A DNA stretch of 33,826 nucleotides from an uncultured Photobacterium sp. (GTDB lineage Bacteria; Pseudomonadota; Gammaproteobacteria; Enterobacterales; Vibrionaceae): positions 1-33,826 of the forward strand of contig CAMQZF010000007.1 of assembly GCA_947039525.1 (NCBI GenBank). The letters run 5' to 3'. Under the pieces are notes generated by a model that was given only the letters and a program-made list of their open reading frames with translations, was not told the origin of the DNA and did not search any database. The translations under genes were made by a program, and so were the position numbers. Positions 1 through 10,715 of this stretch are shown here, piece by piece; the stretch's first letter is position 1, and every line of letters begins with the position of its first letter.

Positions 1-2421
1 CACATCCTGAATCTCTTGGCTTAATGTATAAGCGGGCAGTGAACAGGCTGAATCTCCTGAGTGAACGCCCGCTTGCTCGATGTGCTCCATAATGCCGCCA
101 ATCACGACTTGTTCACCGTCACAGATGGCATCCACATCGACTTCAATCGCATCGTCTAAGAAGCGATCCAATAAAACAGGCGATTCGTTCGAAACACTGA
201 CGGCTTCATTAAAGTAACGACGCAAATCCGCTTCATCGTAGACGATTTCCATCGCACGACCGCCCAAGACATACGAAGGACGAACGACTAATGGGAAACC
301 AATTTCACGTGATTTCTCAATCGCTTGATCAATGGCGGTTACCGTTGCATTTTCAGGTTGTAACAAGCCTAAACGATCCACGGCATGTTGAAAACGCTCA
401 CGATCTTCGGCACGGTCAATGGCATCAGGGCTTGTGCCGATAATTGGCACACCCGCAGCTTCAAGCGCACGCGCTAATTTCAATGGGGTTTGACCACCGT
501 ATTGAACAATCACGCCTTTTGGCTTCTCAACACGAACAATCGCTAATACATCTTCTAATGTGATCGGCTCAAAATACAAGCGATCCGATGTATCGTAATC
601 GGTGGATACCGTTTCAGGATTACAGTTCACCATGATGGTTTCGTAACCATCTTCACGCAACGCTAATGAAGCATGAACACAACAATAATCAAACTCGATA
701 CCTTGACCGATACGGTTAGGACCACCACCAATGACCATGATTTTTTCACGATCTGTAGGGGCAGATTCACACTCTTCATCATAAGTGGAATACATGTAAG
801 CCGTATTGGACGCAAACTCTGCTGCACACGTATCCACTCGCTTATAAACAGGGTGAATATCGTATTGATCACGCAGTTTACGAACTTCGCTTTCTGACAC
901 GCCCAACAATTTGGCTAAACGCTCATCAGCAAACCCTTTACGCTTCAACTTACGCAACATTTCATAATTTAAAGCGGTGACTCCGCCTTCTTTTACTTGC
1001 CCTTCTAATGTCACCAGCTCTTCTATTTGTACGAGGAACCAGCGATCAACATTCGTCAATTTGTAGACACCATCAACAGACATTCCAGCACGGAACGCAT
1101 CGGCGATGTACCAAATACGATCTGAACCGGCTTCTTTCAATTCATAACGAATTTTGGTTAAGGCATCTGGTGCATCAATATCCACCATTTCATCCAAACC
1201 ACACGCGCCAACTTCAAGACCACGCAATGCTTTATGCAATGATTCTTGGAAATTACGACCAATGGCCATCACTTCACCGACTGATTTCATCTGTGTCGTA
1301 AGGCGATCATTTGCACCCACAAATTTCTCAAAGTTAAAGCGTGGAATTTTCGTTACAACATAATCAATCGTTGGCTCAAAAGAAGCTGGAGTCACACCAC
1401 CAGTGATGTCATTCATCAATTCATCCAGCGTGAAACCCACAGCCAGTTTTGCCGCAACTTTGGCAATAGGGAAGCCTGTTGCTTTTGATGCTAATGCGGA
1501 TGAACGAGACACTCGAGGGTTCATTTCGATGATGACCATACGACCATCTTTAGGATTAATACCAAATTGAACGTTAGATCCGCCCGTTTCAACACCAATT
1601 TCACGTAATACCGCTAAAGAAGCATTACGCATTAATTGATATTCTTTATCCGTCAATGTTTGTGCTGGGGCTACGGTAATCGAATCACCCGTATGAATGC
1701 CCATTGCGTCAAAGTTTTCAATCGCACACACGATAATGCAGTTGTCGTTTTTATCACGAACCACTTCCATCTCGTACTCTTTCCAACCGATTAAAGATTC
1801 ATCAATCAATAATTCGTTGGTTGGCGATAGATCCAAACCGCGTGTACAAATCTCTTCAAATTCTTCTTTGTTGTACGCAATGCCGCCACCCGTACCGCCC
1901 ATAGTAAATGACGGACGGATAATGCAAGGAAATCCAACTTTATCAAGAACCTTGTATGCATCTTCTAAGGTTTTTGCTGTATCCGCGTTAGGACAGGCTA
2001 AACCAATGGACTTCATTGCCGCATCAAAGCGTGAGCGATCTTCGGCTTTATCAATCGCATCTGCGGTTGCGCCGATCATCTCGACGCCAAATTCTGCTAA
2101 TACTCCATGACGCTCAAGATCCAAGGCACAGTTCAGTGCCGTTTGACCGCCCATTGTTGGTAAAATGGCATCTGGACGTTCTTTTTCAATGATTTTCTTC
2201 ACGACTTCCCAATGAATTGGCTCAATATAAGTCGCATCCGCCATATCAGGATCTGTCATGATTGTTGCTGGGTTCGAGTTAACCAGAACGACTCGATACC
2301 CTTCTTCGCGCAGCGCTTTACACGCCTGTGCACCAGAATAGTCAAACTCACACGCTTGACCGATTACAATTGGGCCAGCACCCAGAATCAAAATACTGTT
2401 AATGTCCGTACGTTTTGGCAT
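1..2421 (-). CDS. carB: Carbamoyl phosphate synthase large subunit, 3'-truncated by window edge
   Basis: Large (synthetase) subunit of carbamoyl phosphate synthase. With CarA it makes carbamoyl phosphate from bicarbonate, ammonia (channelled from CarA) and two ATP, feeding arginine and pyrimidine synthesis. The track misses this frame because it has no stop in the window, but the minus strand reads openly from ATG at 2421 ([20 protein letters not shown]) for 807 codons to base 1. The family is about 1070-1080 residues, so the C-terminal quarter lies outside. The first ATP-grasp half covers roughly residues 1-400 (including [11 protein letters not shown]), the oligomerisation region about 400-550, and the second half starts near 555 ([17 protein letters not shown]), showing the internal duplication typical of CarB. 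An SD-like GGAG lies 8 bases before the ATG. The start is 18 bases after the carA stop, so carAB is one operon. Identification is secure. Confidence 0.97.
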   Translation of the reverse strand, partial: MPKRTDINSILILGAGPIVIGQACEFDYSGAQACKALREEGYRVVLVNSNPATIMTDPDMADATYIEPIHWEVVKKIIEKERPDAILPTMGGQTALNCALDLERHGVLAEFGVEMIGATADAIDKAEDRSRFDAAMKSIGLACPNADTAKTLEDAYKVLDKVGFPCIIRPSFTMGGTGGGIAYNKEEFEEICTRGLDLSPTNELLIDESLIGWKEYEMEVVRDKNDNCIIVCAIENFDAMGIHTGDSITVAPAQTLTDKEYQLMRNASLAVLREIGVETGGSNVQFGINPKDGRMVIIEMNPRVSRSSALASKATGFPIAKVAAKLAVGFTLDELMNDITGGVTPASFEPTIDYVVTKIPRFNFEKFVGANDRLTTQMKSVGEVMAIGRNFQESLHKALRGLEVGACGLDEMVDIDAPDALTKIRYELKEAGSDRIWYIADAFRAGMSVDGVYKLTNVDRWFLVQIEELVTLEGQVKEGGVTALNYEMLRKLKRKGFADERLAKLLGVSESEVRKLRDQYDIHPVYKRVDTCAAEFASNTAYMYSTYDEECESAPTDREKIMVIGGGPNRIGQGIEFDYCCVHASLALREDGYETIMVNCNPETVSTDYDTSDRLYFEPITLEDVLAIVRVEKPKGVIVQYGGQTPLKLARALEAAGVPIIGTSPDAIDRAEDRERFQHAVDRLGLLQPENATVTAIDQAIEKSREIGFPLVVRPSYVLGGRAMEIVYDEADLRRYFNEAVSVSNESPVLLDRFLDDAIEVDVDAICDGEQVVIGGIMEHIEQAGVHSGDSACSLPAYTLSQEIQDV

Positions 2422-2439
2422 TGCTGTGACTCCTGCAGA

Positions 2440-3579
2440 TTAGGCGCTGTGTTTTTTAATTAATTCAATGAAGTGATCAAACAAAGGAGCGGCATCGTGT
2501 GGACCCGGGCTCGCTTCTGGGTGACCTTGGAAGCTGAATGCCGGTTTGTCTGTACGATGAATGCCTTGTAATGATCCATCAAATAATGAGCGATGTGTGG
2601 CTCGTAAGGTTTCAGGAAGGCTGGTTTCGTCTGCCGCAAAACCGTGGTTTTGACTGGTGATCATCACCACATCTCGCTCCAAATCCTTTACTGGGTGGTT
2701 AGCACCATGATGACCAAATTTCATTTTTGCAGTTTTTGCACCGCTGGCTAGCGCCAAAATTTGGTGACCTAAACAAATGCCAAAAATAGGAATATTTTTA
2801 TCTAAAAAAACTTGAGTCGCTTCAATCGCGTAAGTACAAGGTGCTGGATCACCCGGACCATTGGATAAGAAAATGCCATCAGGATTAAGAGCTAATACTT
2901 CTGCTGCGGGAGTTTGAGCAGGAACAACCGTTAAACGACAACCACGATCCACAAGCATCCGTAAAATATTACGCTTCGCACCAAAATCGTACGCAACGAC
3001 ATGGTAAGGCAACTCGCTGTCATCAAAATCCGCAGGCAAGCCGCCTTCTAATGTCCAAGAGCCTTGTTTCCACTCATACGCCTGTTCTGTTGTCACTTCT
3101 TTTGCGAGATCCAAACCAGATAAGCCAGCAAATGCTTTGGCCTTTTCTAATGCTTCGTTCACATCCAAATTATCACCAGCCAAAATACAGCCACTCAAAG
3201 CCCCTTTCTCACGCAGAATACGGGTCAGTTTGCGCGTATCAATATCGGCAATGCCAAGGATGTTTTGTGATTTAAGGTATTCAGAAAGGGATTGTTCGCT
3301 GCGGAAGTTTGAAGCTAATAACGGAAGGTCTCGAATGACTAAAGCTTGAGCATGAATTGCGGTGGATTCTTCGTCTTCAGAATTGGTGCCGGTGTTGCCT
3401 ATATGAGGATAAGTAAGAGTAACGATTTGTTGGGAATAAGACGGGTCGGTTAATATTTCCTGATAACCTGTCATTGATGTATTGAAAACCACTTCCCCAA
3501 CTGCTGAACCATTCGCCCCAATGGACACACCATGGAACACAGTCCCATCTTCCAGGACTAATAGAGCCGATTTACTCAA
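2440..3579 (-). CDS. carA: Carbamoyl phosphate synthase small (glutaminase) subunit
   Basis: Glutamine amidotransferase subunit: it hydrolyses glutamine and passes ammonia to CarB. The N-terminal half is the CarA-specific domain ([23 protein letters not shown]). The C-terminal half is a class I amidotransferase with the nucleophile motif IFGICLGHQ and the His-Glu pair in [14 protein letters not shown]. The track opens the frame at a TTG at 3591, but that triplet overlaps the Shine-Dalgarno sequence TTGGAGG. The better start is TTG at 3579, five bases after GGAGG, giving a 379-residue protein beginning (M)[11 protein letters not shown], close to the family length of about 380. The gene is first in carAB, and the 399 bases upstream contain candidate PurR and ArgR sites plus two promoters, listed separately. 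Confidence 0.96.
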   Translation of the reverse strand: MSKSALLVLEDGTVFHGVSIGANGSAVGEVVFNTSMTGYQEILTDPSYSQQIVTLTYPHIGNTGTNSEDEESTAIHAQALVIRDLPLLASNFRSEQSLSEYLKSQNILGIADIDTRKLTRILREKGALSGCILAGDNLDVNEALEKAKAFAGLSGLDLAKEVTTEQAYEWKQGSWTLEGGLPADFDDSELPYHVVAYDFGAKRNILRMLVDRGCRLTVVPAQTPAAEVLALNPDGIFLSNGPGDPAPCTYAIEATQVFLDKNIPIFGICLGHQILALASGAKTAKMKFGHHGANHPVKDLERDVVMITSQNHGFAADETSLPETLRATHRSLFDGSLQGIHRTDKPAFSFQGHPEASPGPHDAAPLFDHFIELIKKHSA

Positions 3580-3592
3580 AACAACCTCCAAA

Positions 3593-3631
3593 ATCTTTCA
3601 TTTATGCAACAATAGAGAATAATGTTGCACT
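3593..3631 (-). promoter_or_regulatory. Candidate tandem ArgR (ARG) boxes over carA P2
   Basis: Two ARG-box-like 18-mers on the minus strand start at TGCAACATTATTC and TGCATAAATGAAA. They are offset by exactly 21 bases, the known spacing of paired ARG boxes (18-bp boxes, 3-bp gap). Each is degenerate against TGAATWWWWATTCA (the first matches about 10 of 14), so this is a candidate. The pair overlaps the -10 of the proximal promoter, the arrangement known for arginine repression of carAB P2 in enteric bacteria. The same stretch also contains the inverted repeat TGCAACA/TGTTGCA (3605-3611 and 3623-3629). Confidence 0.5.
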
Positions 3632-3646
3632 TCTTTGATCCATCAA
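3619..3646 (-). promoter_or_regulatory. Candidate carA proximal promoter (P2-like)
   Basis: On the minus strand, TTGATG (3641-3646), a 16-base spacer and CATTAT (3619-3624) form a moderate sigma-70 promoter. Its predicted start is about 33 bases before the carA TTG. It overlaps the candidate ARG boxes and lies about 72 bases downstream of the distal promoter, close to the 67-base P1-P2 separation known in E. coli carAB. Confidence 0.5.
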
Positions 3647-3690
3647 AAAATCACAGCAAAATACATAGAGATTTTAGATAAATTGCGAGA

Positions 3691-3719
3691 ATTCTAGAGA
3701 TCCTCTAGCCTCGCGTCAA
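3691..3719 (-). promoter_or_regulatory. carA distal promoter (P1-like)
   Basis: On the minus strand, TTGACG (3714-3719), a 17-base spacer and TAGAAT (3691-3696) match the sigma-70 consensus at 10 of 12 positions with ideal spacing. The predicted start lies near base 3684, about 105 bases before the carA start codon. By analogy with enteric carAB this would be the pyrimidine- and purine-responsive promoter. Confidence 0.7.
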
Positions 3720-3819
3720 TAAGTATTTAAAATTAAAGCATTTTTATTCTTTTTGCCGATATTTATCAATATGTTATTACTGTGTCTATATTATCGAGTT
3801 AGCGATCTCTTACGCCAAA

Positions 3820-3835
3820 AGACAATCGTTTGCGT
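3820..3835 (-). promoter_or_regulatory. Candidate PurR operator upstream of carA
   Basis: The minus strand reads ACGCAAACGATTGTCT, whose first nine bases match the PurR consensus (ACGCAAACGTTTNCNT) exactly, as do the following TT and the last T. It sits about 136-151 bases upstream of the predicted P1 start. E. coli carAB also has a PurR site well upstream of P1. The rest of this 399-base intergenic region (3720-3933) is AT-rich and I see no gene in it. Confidence 0.55.
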
Positions 3836-3933
3836 TTTTAACGTAAAATTTTTTAGACTAAATTAGCAACGAAATTATCCTTTTTGAGTTATTCTCGTCC
3901 TTAACTTTGAACTTTGTCACAACAAAAACAACT

Positions 3934-3971
3934 CGATCATCAAAATGAATAAAGTTTCATTTTGATGATCG
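3934..3971 (-). terminator. Hairpin after dapB (likely terminator)
   Basis: A perfect 16-bp stem (CGATCATCAAAATGAA and its complement) with a 6-base loop begins 7 bases after the dapB stop. On the minus strand it is followed by AGTTGTTTTTGTTG, a broken T-rich tract. It probably ends dapB transcription and insulates carAB. The stem is unusually long and AT-rich for an intrinsic terminator here. Confidence 0.6.
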
Positions 3972-3978
3972 TGTCAAA

Positions 3979-4803
<825 letters not shown>

Positions 4804-4837
4804 TCATTTACTCTTAATGTAACCTGTTTTTTTATCG

Positions 4838-4869
4838 AAAAAAAAGCCTTAACAAGAGCTAAGGCTTTT
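4838..4869 (-). terminator. Intrinsic terminator after ispH
   Basis: On the minus strand a 10-bp stem (AAAAGCCTTA/TAAGGCTTTT, 8-base loop) is followed by a run of eight T. It starts about 9 bases after the ispH stop and closes the murJ-to-ispH gene run. Confidence 0.85.
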
Positions 4870-4878
4870 AAAAACTGA

Positions 4879-5823
4879 TTAATCAATTTGTTTTATTTTT
4901 AATTCTCGGGGGATCTCAAAAAACATATTTTCTTCCCTCCCCGAAACCTCTTCGATTGTGGCTTGGCACAATTGTGCAATGTGATCCGTAATCTGATTCA
5001 CCAATACTTCTGGCGCCGATGCCCCGGCGGTAATACCGATCTTTTGATTTTCAGTAAACCAAACATTTTTAATGTCGGAAACATCATCCACCAAATAACT
5101 TAACGTGCCCAACTTTTCAGCCAATTCACGTAAACGATTGGAGTTTGATGAATTTTTTGAGCCAACTACGATCATTAAATCAACTTGATTGGCCATTTCT
5201 CGCACCGCATCTTGACGATTTTGAGTGGCATAACAGATATCATCTTTACGAGGGCCTTCAATGTGAGGAAATACACGTCGTAATTCATCAATCACATCCG
5301 CCGTTTCATCAACAGATAGGGTCGTTTGACTCACAAAATGCAGATTTTTTGGGTCTTTTACAGTAAGAGTAACCACATCACTTGGTGTTTCCACCAAGCA
5401 CATACCACCCATCTCACTGCTGTATTGCCCCATCGTGCCTTCAACCTCTGGGTGTCCAGCATGCCCAATTAATACGACCTCAGTATTGCGGCGACTTGCT
5501 CGTGCCACTTCCATATGAACTTTGGTTACTAATGGGCAAGTAGCATCAAAGACAGTTAACTGGCGCAATTTCGCTTCATTACGTACCGCTTGAGAAACAC
5601 CATGAGCTGAAAAAATGACAATACTGTCATCAGGGACTTCACTAAGTTCTTCAACAAAAATCGCCCCTCGCTGCTTTAGCCCTTCGACCACAAAACGATT
5701 ATGCACAACTTCATGACGTACATAGATAGGTGGTTGATACAATTCTAATGCACGTTCAACGATCGTAATAGCACGATCAACTCCAGCACAAAAACCGCGT
5801 GGATTGGCGAGTAGGATCTTCAT
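4879..5823 (-). CDS. ispH: 4-hydroxy-3-methylbut-2-enyl diphosphate reductase
   Basis: Last enzyme of the MEP isoprenoid pathway: an iron-sulfur reductase converting HMBPP to IPP and DMAPP. Three cysteines that ligate the cluster in E. coli IspH are present at the same numbers: C12 ([11 protein letters not shown]), C96 ([12 protein letters not shown]) and C197 ([11 protein letters not shown]). The catalytic glutamate E126 lies in [11 protein letters not shown]. Length 314 is typical. It starts at ATG 12 bases after the fkpB stop, so the two are co-transcribed, and it is the last gene before a strong terminator. The Shine-Dalgarno sequence is weak (TAAGAG), suggesting some translational coupling to fkpB. 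Confidence 0.97.
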   Translation of the reverse strand: MKILLANPRGFCAGVDRAITIVERALELYQPPIYVRHEVVHNRFVVEGLKQRGAIFVEELSEVPDDSIVIFSAHGVSQAVRNEAKLRQLTVFDATCPLVTKVHMEVARASRRNTEVVLIGHAGHPEVEGTMGQYSSEMGGMCLVETPSDVVTLTVKDPKNLHFVSQTTLSVDETADVIDELRRVFPHIEGPRKDDICYATQNRQDAVREMANQVDLMIVVGSKNSSNSNRLRELAEKLGTLSYLVDDVSDIKNVWFTENQKIGITAGASAPEVLVNQITDHIAQLCQATIEEVSGREENMFFEIPRELKIKQID

Positions 5824-5835
5824 AATGACAGGCTC

Positions 5836-6270
5836 TTACTGTTTAATGCTAACAATATCAACGGCAAACGTGACGTCTTTGCCAGCGAGAGGATGATTGA
5901 AATCAATGGTAACCGACTCACCAGAAACTTCAGTAATTAATGCTGGGATATCTTGCCCATCTGGACCGGTGAATGCAATGATATTTCCCACTTCCGCCGG
6001 TGCTTCTTCACCAAAACGACTGCGATCGAAGTGATGAATGTTATCAGGGTTTGGTTGTCCAAACGCATCTTCAGGAATCAAAGTGAACGTTGCTTTTTCG
6101 CCCTCTTTTAACCCCAATAAAGCTTGCTCAAAACCCGCACTCAAACTGCCATCACCCATTCGAAATAACATGGGTTTATCTTGCGCTTTTGTTGATTCAG
6201 CAACGCTGCCATCGGCTAAACTCATGACAAAATGAATCAGCACTTCACTGTTATTTTTGATCGTTTCCAT
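5836..6270 (-). CDS. fkpB: FKBP-type peptidyl-prolyl isomerase (SlpA-like)
   Basis: Cytoplasmic FKBP-fold prolyl isomerase/chaperone of the SlpA group. The insert-in-flap architecture is visible: an FKBP part (VLIHFVMSLADGSV, then FRMGDGSLSAGFEQALLGLK), a flap insertion around residues 70-120 (EDAFGQPNPDNIHHF), and the closing HPLAGKDVTFAVDIV. The track starts 18 codons earlier at 6324, but that start lies inside a terminator hairpin and lacks a ribosome site. ATG at 6270 (METIKNNSEVL) follows AGAAGGAG with good spacing and gives 144 residues, near the family length of about 149. It sits between lspA and ispH as in many gammaproteobacteria. The terminator immediately upstream makes its expression depend on read-through. 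Confidence 0.92.
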   Translation of the reverse strand: METIKNNSEVLIHFVMSLADGSVAESTKAQDKPMLFRMGDGSLSAGFEQALLGLKEGEKATFTLIPEDAFGQPNPDNIHHFDRSRFGEEAPAEVGNIIAFTGPDGQDIPALITEVSGESVTIDFNHPLAGKDVTFAVDIVSIKQ

Positions 6271-6285
6271 GATCGCTCCTTCTAT

Positions 6286-6317
6286 AAAAAAGCGCTGACC
6301 GTGAACACGGACAGCGC
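6286..6317 (-). terminator. Intrinsic terminator between lspA and fkpB
   Basis: On the minus strand GCGCTGTCCGT, loop GTTC and ACGGTCAGCGC form a GC-rich stem (one T-T mismatch) followed directly by TTTTTT. It lies about 30 bases past the lspA stop, and its T-run ends only a few bases before the fkpB Shine-Dalgarno sequence. It looks like a full intrinsic terminator inside an otherwise continuous operon. Confidence 0.82.
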
Positions 6318-6346
6318 CTAACATTATTTACATCGACCTAACTGAA

Positions 6347-6841
6347 TCATTCTTTTTTCAAAAAACTTTCCAAGATGATCAAAGCGGCACCGATACAAAT
6401 GGCACTGTCTGCAATATTGAACGATGGCCAATGATTATTTCCGATATGAAAATCAAGAAAATCGATCACGAAACCATGAATCAAACGATCAAACAGGTTA
6501 CCAATCGCACCGCCAATGATCAGCGCGTATGAGATATTTAACAAGTGACTGGAAGCGGGTAATTTCCGCATCCAATATGCTAATAATGTACATACACTCA
6601 ATGCTATCAATGAGAACAACCAACGCTGCCAACCCCCAGCATCGCTTAAAAAGCTGAAGGCCGCACCGTAGTTACGTACATACAACAAATTAAAAATTGG
6701 CAATACTTCAATACGATGTTGCCAGCCCATTGGGATCGCCGCAACGACCCACAATTTGGTGACATAATCGATAATGAAAACGACAACGGCTACCCATAAC
6801 CAGCGTAGTCCTGATTGTTTCACTGATGGCATCTTACTCAT
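6347..6841 (-). CDS. lspA: Lipoprotein signal peptidase (signal peptidase II)
   Basis: Inner-membrane aspartic protease that removes the signal peptide from prolipoproteins after lipidation by Lgt, which is also encoded in this window. Four hydrophobic segments are visible (about residues 13-35, 70-90, 100-120 and 140-160). The two catalytic aspartates are D118 in [11 protein letters not shown] and D145 in FNIADSAI, each in its conserved family motif, and NYGAAFS is the conserved region near residue 57. Length 164 is normal. The ATG at 6841 overlaps the ileS stop by one base (TAATG), implying translational coupling with ileS. A terminator follows the gene. Confidence 0.97.
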   Translation of the reverse strand: MSKMPSVKQSGLRWLWVAVVVFIIDYVTKLWVVAAIPMGWQHRIEVLPIFNLLYVRNYGAAFSFLSDAGGWQRWLFSLIALSVCTLLAYWMRKLPASSHLLNISYALIIGGAIGNLFDRLIHGFVIDFLDFHIGNNHWPSFNIADSAICIGAALIILESFLKKE

Positions 6842-9681
6842 TAGGCAAACTTACGCTCTTCACCGTTTCCGTCCACGTTGCTTACGCAACGACCACAAAT
6901 GTGTGCGTGACCGGCAATGCTGCCTACATCGGCCACATGGTGCCAACAACGCTCACATTTTTCAGCTTCAGAAGCTGCAACTTCAACAAATAGACCCGCT
7001 AGCTCAGTCGCCTGTGCGTTATGAGGTTTATTCTCAAGTGATGCAACGGTTGCTTTTGAAGTTAACAATACAAAGCGTAATTCATCGCTTAAACGATTCA
7101 ATTTCTCAGCAAGATCCGCATCTGCGTATAAAGTCACTTCCGCTTGTAATGAGCCGCCAATTACTTTTTCTTTACGCGCATCTTCCAATAGCTTATTCAC
7201 AGAACCACGAACGGCTTGCATTTCAGCCCAGAATTCGTTGTTCAATGCTTCGTCATCAGCAAGACCGAATAGACCGTCATACCACTCACCCGTGAAGACA
7301 AACTTGTCACGAGCGCCAGGCATGTCGTTCCAAATTTCATCGGCCGTGAATGACATGATAGGAGCCATCCAACGAACCAAAGCTTCAACAATGTAGTACA
7401 ACGCACTTTGACAACTGCGCTGTGCGTGGCTGCCTTCTTTCGCGGTGTATTGACGATCTTTGATGATGTCTAAGTAGAATGAACCCATGTCGATTGAACA
7501 GAAGTGCATTAAACGTTGAGTTACCGAGTGCAAATTGTACTCATCGTAGCTCTTAATGATTTCTTCTTGGGCAGCTTGCGCACGACCCACAGCCCAACGA
7601 TCCAATGCCACCATGTTTTCTGGTGCTACCAAATCCGTTTTAGGGTTGAAGCCGTTTAGGTTCGCAAGGAAGAAACGTGCTGTGTTACGAATACGACGGT
7701 ATGCATCTGCAGAACGCTTTAGGATTTCATCCGAAACCGCTACTTCATTGGTGTAATCCGTAGAAGCCACCCATAAACGTAGAATATCAGCACCTAACTT
7801 GTTGGTTACGTCTTTTGGTGCCACAACGTTGCCGACTGATTTTGACATCTTACGGCCTTGACCATCCACTACGAAGCCATGTGTTAACACTTGCTTGTAC
7901 GGGGCTTTGTCTTTCATTGCGACAGAAGAAATCAATGATGATTGGAACCAACCACGGTGTTGATCTGAACCTTCTAGGTATAGATCAGCGCTGTGACCAT
8001 GGAACTCTTCACGTGCATCAACCACTGAGTAGTGAGTCACACCTGAATCGAACCAAACGTCCAAAGTATCCAATACTTTTTCGTATTTCTCTGCATCATC
8101 CGCAGACATAACGTCAGTAAGATCCAAATCCCACCATGCTTGAATGCCTTTTTGCTCAACCAGTTTGGCCACTTTTTCAATCAAAGCAAGGCTTTCTGGG
8201 TGCAATTCTTGTGTTTCTTTGTGAACGAACAGAGCAATTGGTACACCCCAAGTACGTTGACGAGAGATACACCATTCTGGACGACCTTGGATCATGCCTT
8301 CGATACGGCTTTGACCCCATTCAGGCATCCACTGAACGTTCTTGATTTCTTCCAATGCTTTTGCACGCAAGCCCGCTTGATCCATTGAAATGAACCACTG
8401 TGGCGTTGCACGGAAAATAATTGGAGTCTTATGACGCCAGCAATGTGGGTAGCTGTGTGTGATTTTTGATGCGTTCAATAATGAACCATGCTCACGAATC
8501 ACTTCAACAACCGCTTCGTTTGCTTTTAATACGTGTTGACCTGCAAACAGCTCAGTATCAGGTAAGTAAACACCGTTGCTACCCACTGGGTTTGCGATCT
8601 CAAGGTTGTATTTTTGACCAACCACGAAGTCTTCTTGGCCGTGGCCTGGTGCAGTATGCACACAACCCGTACCCGATTCTGTCGTTACGTGATCGCCTAA
8701 AATCACAGGTACATCAAAGCTGTAAAACGGGTGGTTAAAGCGTACTAGCTCTAATTCTTCACCTTTACAGAAGCCAAGAATTTCAAACTCATCAAAACCT
8801 GCACGAGTCATCACATCTTTTGCCAACTCAGCCGCTACGATCAAACGTTGAGGTTGAGGATGTGCTTCCGTTGCTGGAGTTTGTACTAATGCGTATTCAA
8901 GATCCGCACTGACGGCTACGGCACGGTTAGCAGGCATAGTCCAAGGGGTCGTTGTCCAAATAACAATAGACACATCGCCTTGACCTTGATCAGCCACACA
9001 GCCAAATTTCGCCAATACTGCAGCTTCATCAACGGCTTTAAATTTCACGTCAATAGACAAAGACACTTTGTCTTGGTATTCCACTTCCGCTTCTGCCAAT
9101 GCAGAGCCACAATCTGTACACCAGTGAACAGGCTTGAAGCCTTTCAATAAATGGCCTTTATCGGCAATTTTTCCTAATGCACGGATAATGTTTGCTTCAG
9201 TCCCGAAATCCATTGTGCGGTAAGGTTTGTCCCACTCGCCCAATACACCCAAACGGATGAAGCTTTCTTTCTGACCGTTTACTTGACCTGTCGCGTATTC
9301 ACGACATTTTTCACGGAATTCCGCAGCCGTTACTTTCTGACCCGGTTTGCCAACTTTTTTCTCAACCATCAATTCGATTGGCAGACCGTGACAATCCCAA
9401 CCCGGGATATAAGGCGCATCAAAACCAGAAAGAGTCTTTGACTTAATAATAATGTCTTTAAGAATCTTGTTTAACGCGTGACCAATGTGAATATCACCGT
9501 TGGCATAAGGAGGGCCATCGTGCAGAACAAAGGATTTTTTACCCTTTTTGGCTTTGCGAATCTCTCCGTAAAGATCTTCGTCGTACCAACGCTGTAACAT
9601 GGCAGGCTCACGTTGAGCCAAGTTGCCGCGCATTGGAAAACCTGTTTCAGGCAAGTTCAGGGTATCTTTATAGTCGCTCAT
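6841..9681 (-). CDS. ileS: Isoleucyl-tRNA synthetase
   Basis: Class I aminoacyl-tRNA synthetase charging tRNA-Ile and editing misactivated valine. The HIGH signature is at residues 65-68 ([12 protein letters not shown]), the CP1 editing domain lies roughly at 180-400 ([12 protein letters not shown]), and the KMSKS loop is near 605 ([10 protein letters not shown]). The C-terminal zinc site has four cysteines (CERCWHHV and CGRCVSN). Length 946 fits the bacterial form (E. coli 938). The ATG overlaps the ribF stop in an ATGA junction, and the TAA overlaps the lspA start, so ribF-ileS-lspA is tightly coupled. No T-box or other leader riboswitch is present, as expected for an internal operon gene. 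Confidence 0.98.
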   Translation of the reverse strand: MSDYKDTLNLPETGFPMRGNLAQREPAMLQRWYDEDLYGEIRKAKKGKKSFVLHDGPPYANGDIHIGHALNKILKDIIIKSKTLSGFDAPYIPGWDCHGLPIELMVEKKVGKPGQKVTAAEFREKCREYATGQVNGQKESFIRLGVLGEWDKPYRTMDFGTEANIIRALGKIADKGHLLKGFKPVHWCTDCGSALAEAEVEYQDKVSLSIDVKFKAVDEAAVLAKFGCVADQGQGDVSIVIWTTTPWTMPANRAVAVSADLEYALVQTPATEAHPQPQRLIVAAELAKDVMTRAGFDEFEILGFCKGEELELVRFNHPFYSFDVPVILGDHVTTESGTGCVHTAPGHGQEDFVVGQKYNLEIANPVGSNGVYLPDTELFAGQHVLKANEAVVEVIREHGSLLNASKITHSYPHCWRHKTPIIFRATPQWFISMDQAGLRAKALEEIKNVQWMPEWGQSRIEGMIQGRPEWCISRQRTWGVPIALFVHKETQELHPESLALIEKVAKLVEQKGIQAWWDLDLTDVMSADDAEKYEKVLDTLDVWFDSGVTHYSVVDAREEFHGHSADLYLEGSDQHRGWFQSSLISSVAMKDKAPYKQVLTHGFVVDGQGRKMSKSVGNVVAPKDVTNKLGADILRLWVASTDYTNEVAVSDEILKRSADAYRRIRNTARFFLANLNGFNPKTDLVAPENMVALDRWAVGRAQAAQEEIIKSYDEYNLHSVTQRLMHFCSIDMGSFYLDIIKDRQYTAKEGSHAQRSCQSALYYIVEALVRWMAPIMSFTADEIWNDMPGARDKFVFTGEWYDGLFGLADDEALNNEFWAEMQAVRGSVNKLLEDARKEKVIGGSLQAEVTLYADADLAEKLNRLSDELRFVLLTSKATVASLENKPHNAQATELAGLFVEVAASEAEKCERCWHHVADVGSIAGHAHICGRCVSNVDGNGEERKFA

Positions 9682-10649
9682 TGATTTTCGATTCCGTTAC
9701 TTGGGCGAAATTGGACATTGTTGTGCTCAAGCAACCATTGATGGGCCGTTTGAGCATCACGCTCGATTTGCGCTTTTAACGCGCCAAATGATTCAAATTT
9801 TATTTCGTTGCGCAGTTTATGGCGCAACACGACCTCAACATAACGTCCGTAGATATCGGCGTTAAAGTCAAACAGATGTACTTCTAATTGTGCACGAGTG
9901 CCATTCACCGTTGGACGACGGCCAATATTTGCCACCCCCAACAGAGGTTGCTCACTCAATTCCAGCACTTCAACCGCATACACACCAGAAACCGCCGCAA
10001 TCGGACGATGTAAGGGAATGTTTGCCGTTGGAAATCCAATCGTTCGTCCTAATTTACGGCCATGGGAAACCCGGCCACAAATGCTATAAGGACGTCCTAA
10101 TAATTCTGCCGCAAGGCTCAGATCGTCATGAGACAATGCTTCACGAATGGCGGTACTGCTGACTCGTTGTGCTTGTACACAAAAACTTTGTGTACTGACG
10201 ACTTCAAAGCCCCATCGCTTTCCCGACTCAACCAAAAACGCAAAATCGCCGCTTCGGTTCAAGCCAAATCGGAAATCGTCACCTACCACCAAAAATTTAA
10301 CACCCAATTGCTCAACCAACAAACAGCGAACGAATTCTTCTGCCGATAATTGCGCAAAATGGGCATTAAACGTAACACATAACAGCCGATCAAGACCAAC
10401 ACGCTTTAGCTGTTGGTATTTTTCTCGAAATCGCGTTAAACGCGCCGGCGCTTTCTCACCCGCAAACAATTCTAATGGCTGTGGCTCAAACGTCATTACC
10501 ATTGATGGCAATTTCAATTCCTGAGCCTTTGCAATTACTTGACGTAACACAGCCTGATGCCCTAGATGGACACCATCAAAATTACCAATGGTTAACACGC
10601 AACCATGATGTTTTGGTGCAATATTTTGTCTGCCTCGAATAAATTCCAT
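9678..10649 (-). CDS. ribF: Bifunctional riboflavin kinase / FAD synthetase
   Basis: Converts riboflavin to FMN and FMN to FAD. The N-terminal FAD synthetase (nucleotidyltransferase) domain shows [13 protein letters not shown] and the later [11 protein letters not shown]. The C-terminal flavokinase domain shows [18 protein letters not shown] and the ending region [17 protein letters not shown]. The track begins at TTG 10670, but the family-like start is ATG at 10649 (MEFIRGRQN), giving 323 residues against about 313 in E. coli. The stop overlaps the ileS start. It lies 62 bases downstream of murJ, and a consensus -10 box in that gap may give ribF-ileS-lspA an internal promoter. Confidence 0.95.
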   Translation of the reverse strand: MEFIRGRQNIAPKHHGCVLTIGNFDGVHLGHQAVLRQVIAKAQELKLPSMVMTFEPQPLELFAGEKAPARLTRFREKYQQLKRVGLDRLLCVTFNAHFAQLSAEEFVRCLLVEQLGVKFLVVGDDFRFGLNRSGDFAFLVESGKRWGFEVVSTQSFCVQAQRVSSTAIREALSHDDLSLAAELLGRPYSICGRVSHGRKLGRTIGFPTANIPLHRPIAAVSGVYAVEVLELSEQPLLGVANIGRRPTVNGTRAQLEVHLFDFNADIYGRYVEVVLRHKLRNEIKFESFGALKAQIERDAQTAHQWLLEHNNVQFRPSNGIENQ

Positions 10650-10686
10650 GCGCTTTATGTGTCTTTGCAATCTGAAAAACTGACCG

Positions 10687-10715
10687 ATTATATACTAGTC
10701 ATCGTCAGCAATCAG
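10687..10715 (-). promoter_or_regulatory. Possible internal promoter before ribF
   Basis: The minus strand has a perfect TATAAT (10687-10692) with CTGATT (10710-10715) 17 bases upstream as a weak -35. It lies at the murJ stop and about 38 bases before the ribF ATG. It could drive ribF-ileS-lspA independently of murJ. Confidence 0.4.

Noticed and set aside
1008-2463. Plus-strand ORFs of 69-137 residues opposite carB
   Set aside because: All lie antisense to the clear carB frame and show no domain or translation signal.
6271-6324. Upstream start for fkpB given by the track
   Set aside because: It lies in the terminator hairpin and lacks a Shine-Dalgarno sequence; ATG at 6270 has a strong one.
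6774-7295. 173-residue plus-strand ORF opposite lspA and ileS
   Set aside because: Shadow of ileS/lspA with His/Gln/Arg-rich translation typical of reverse frames.
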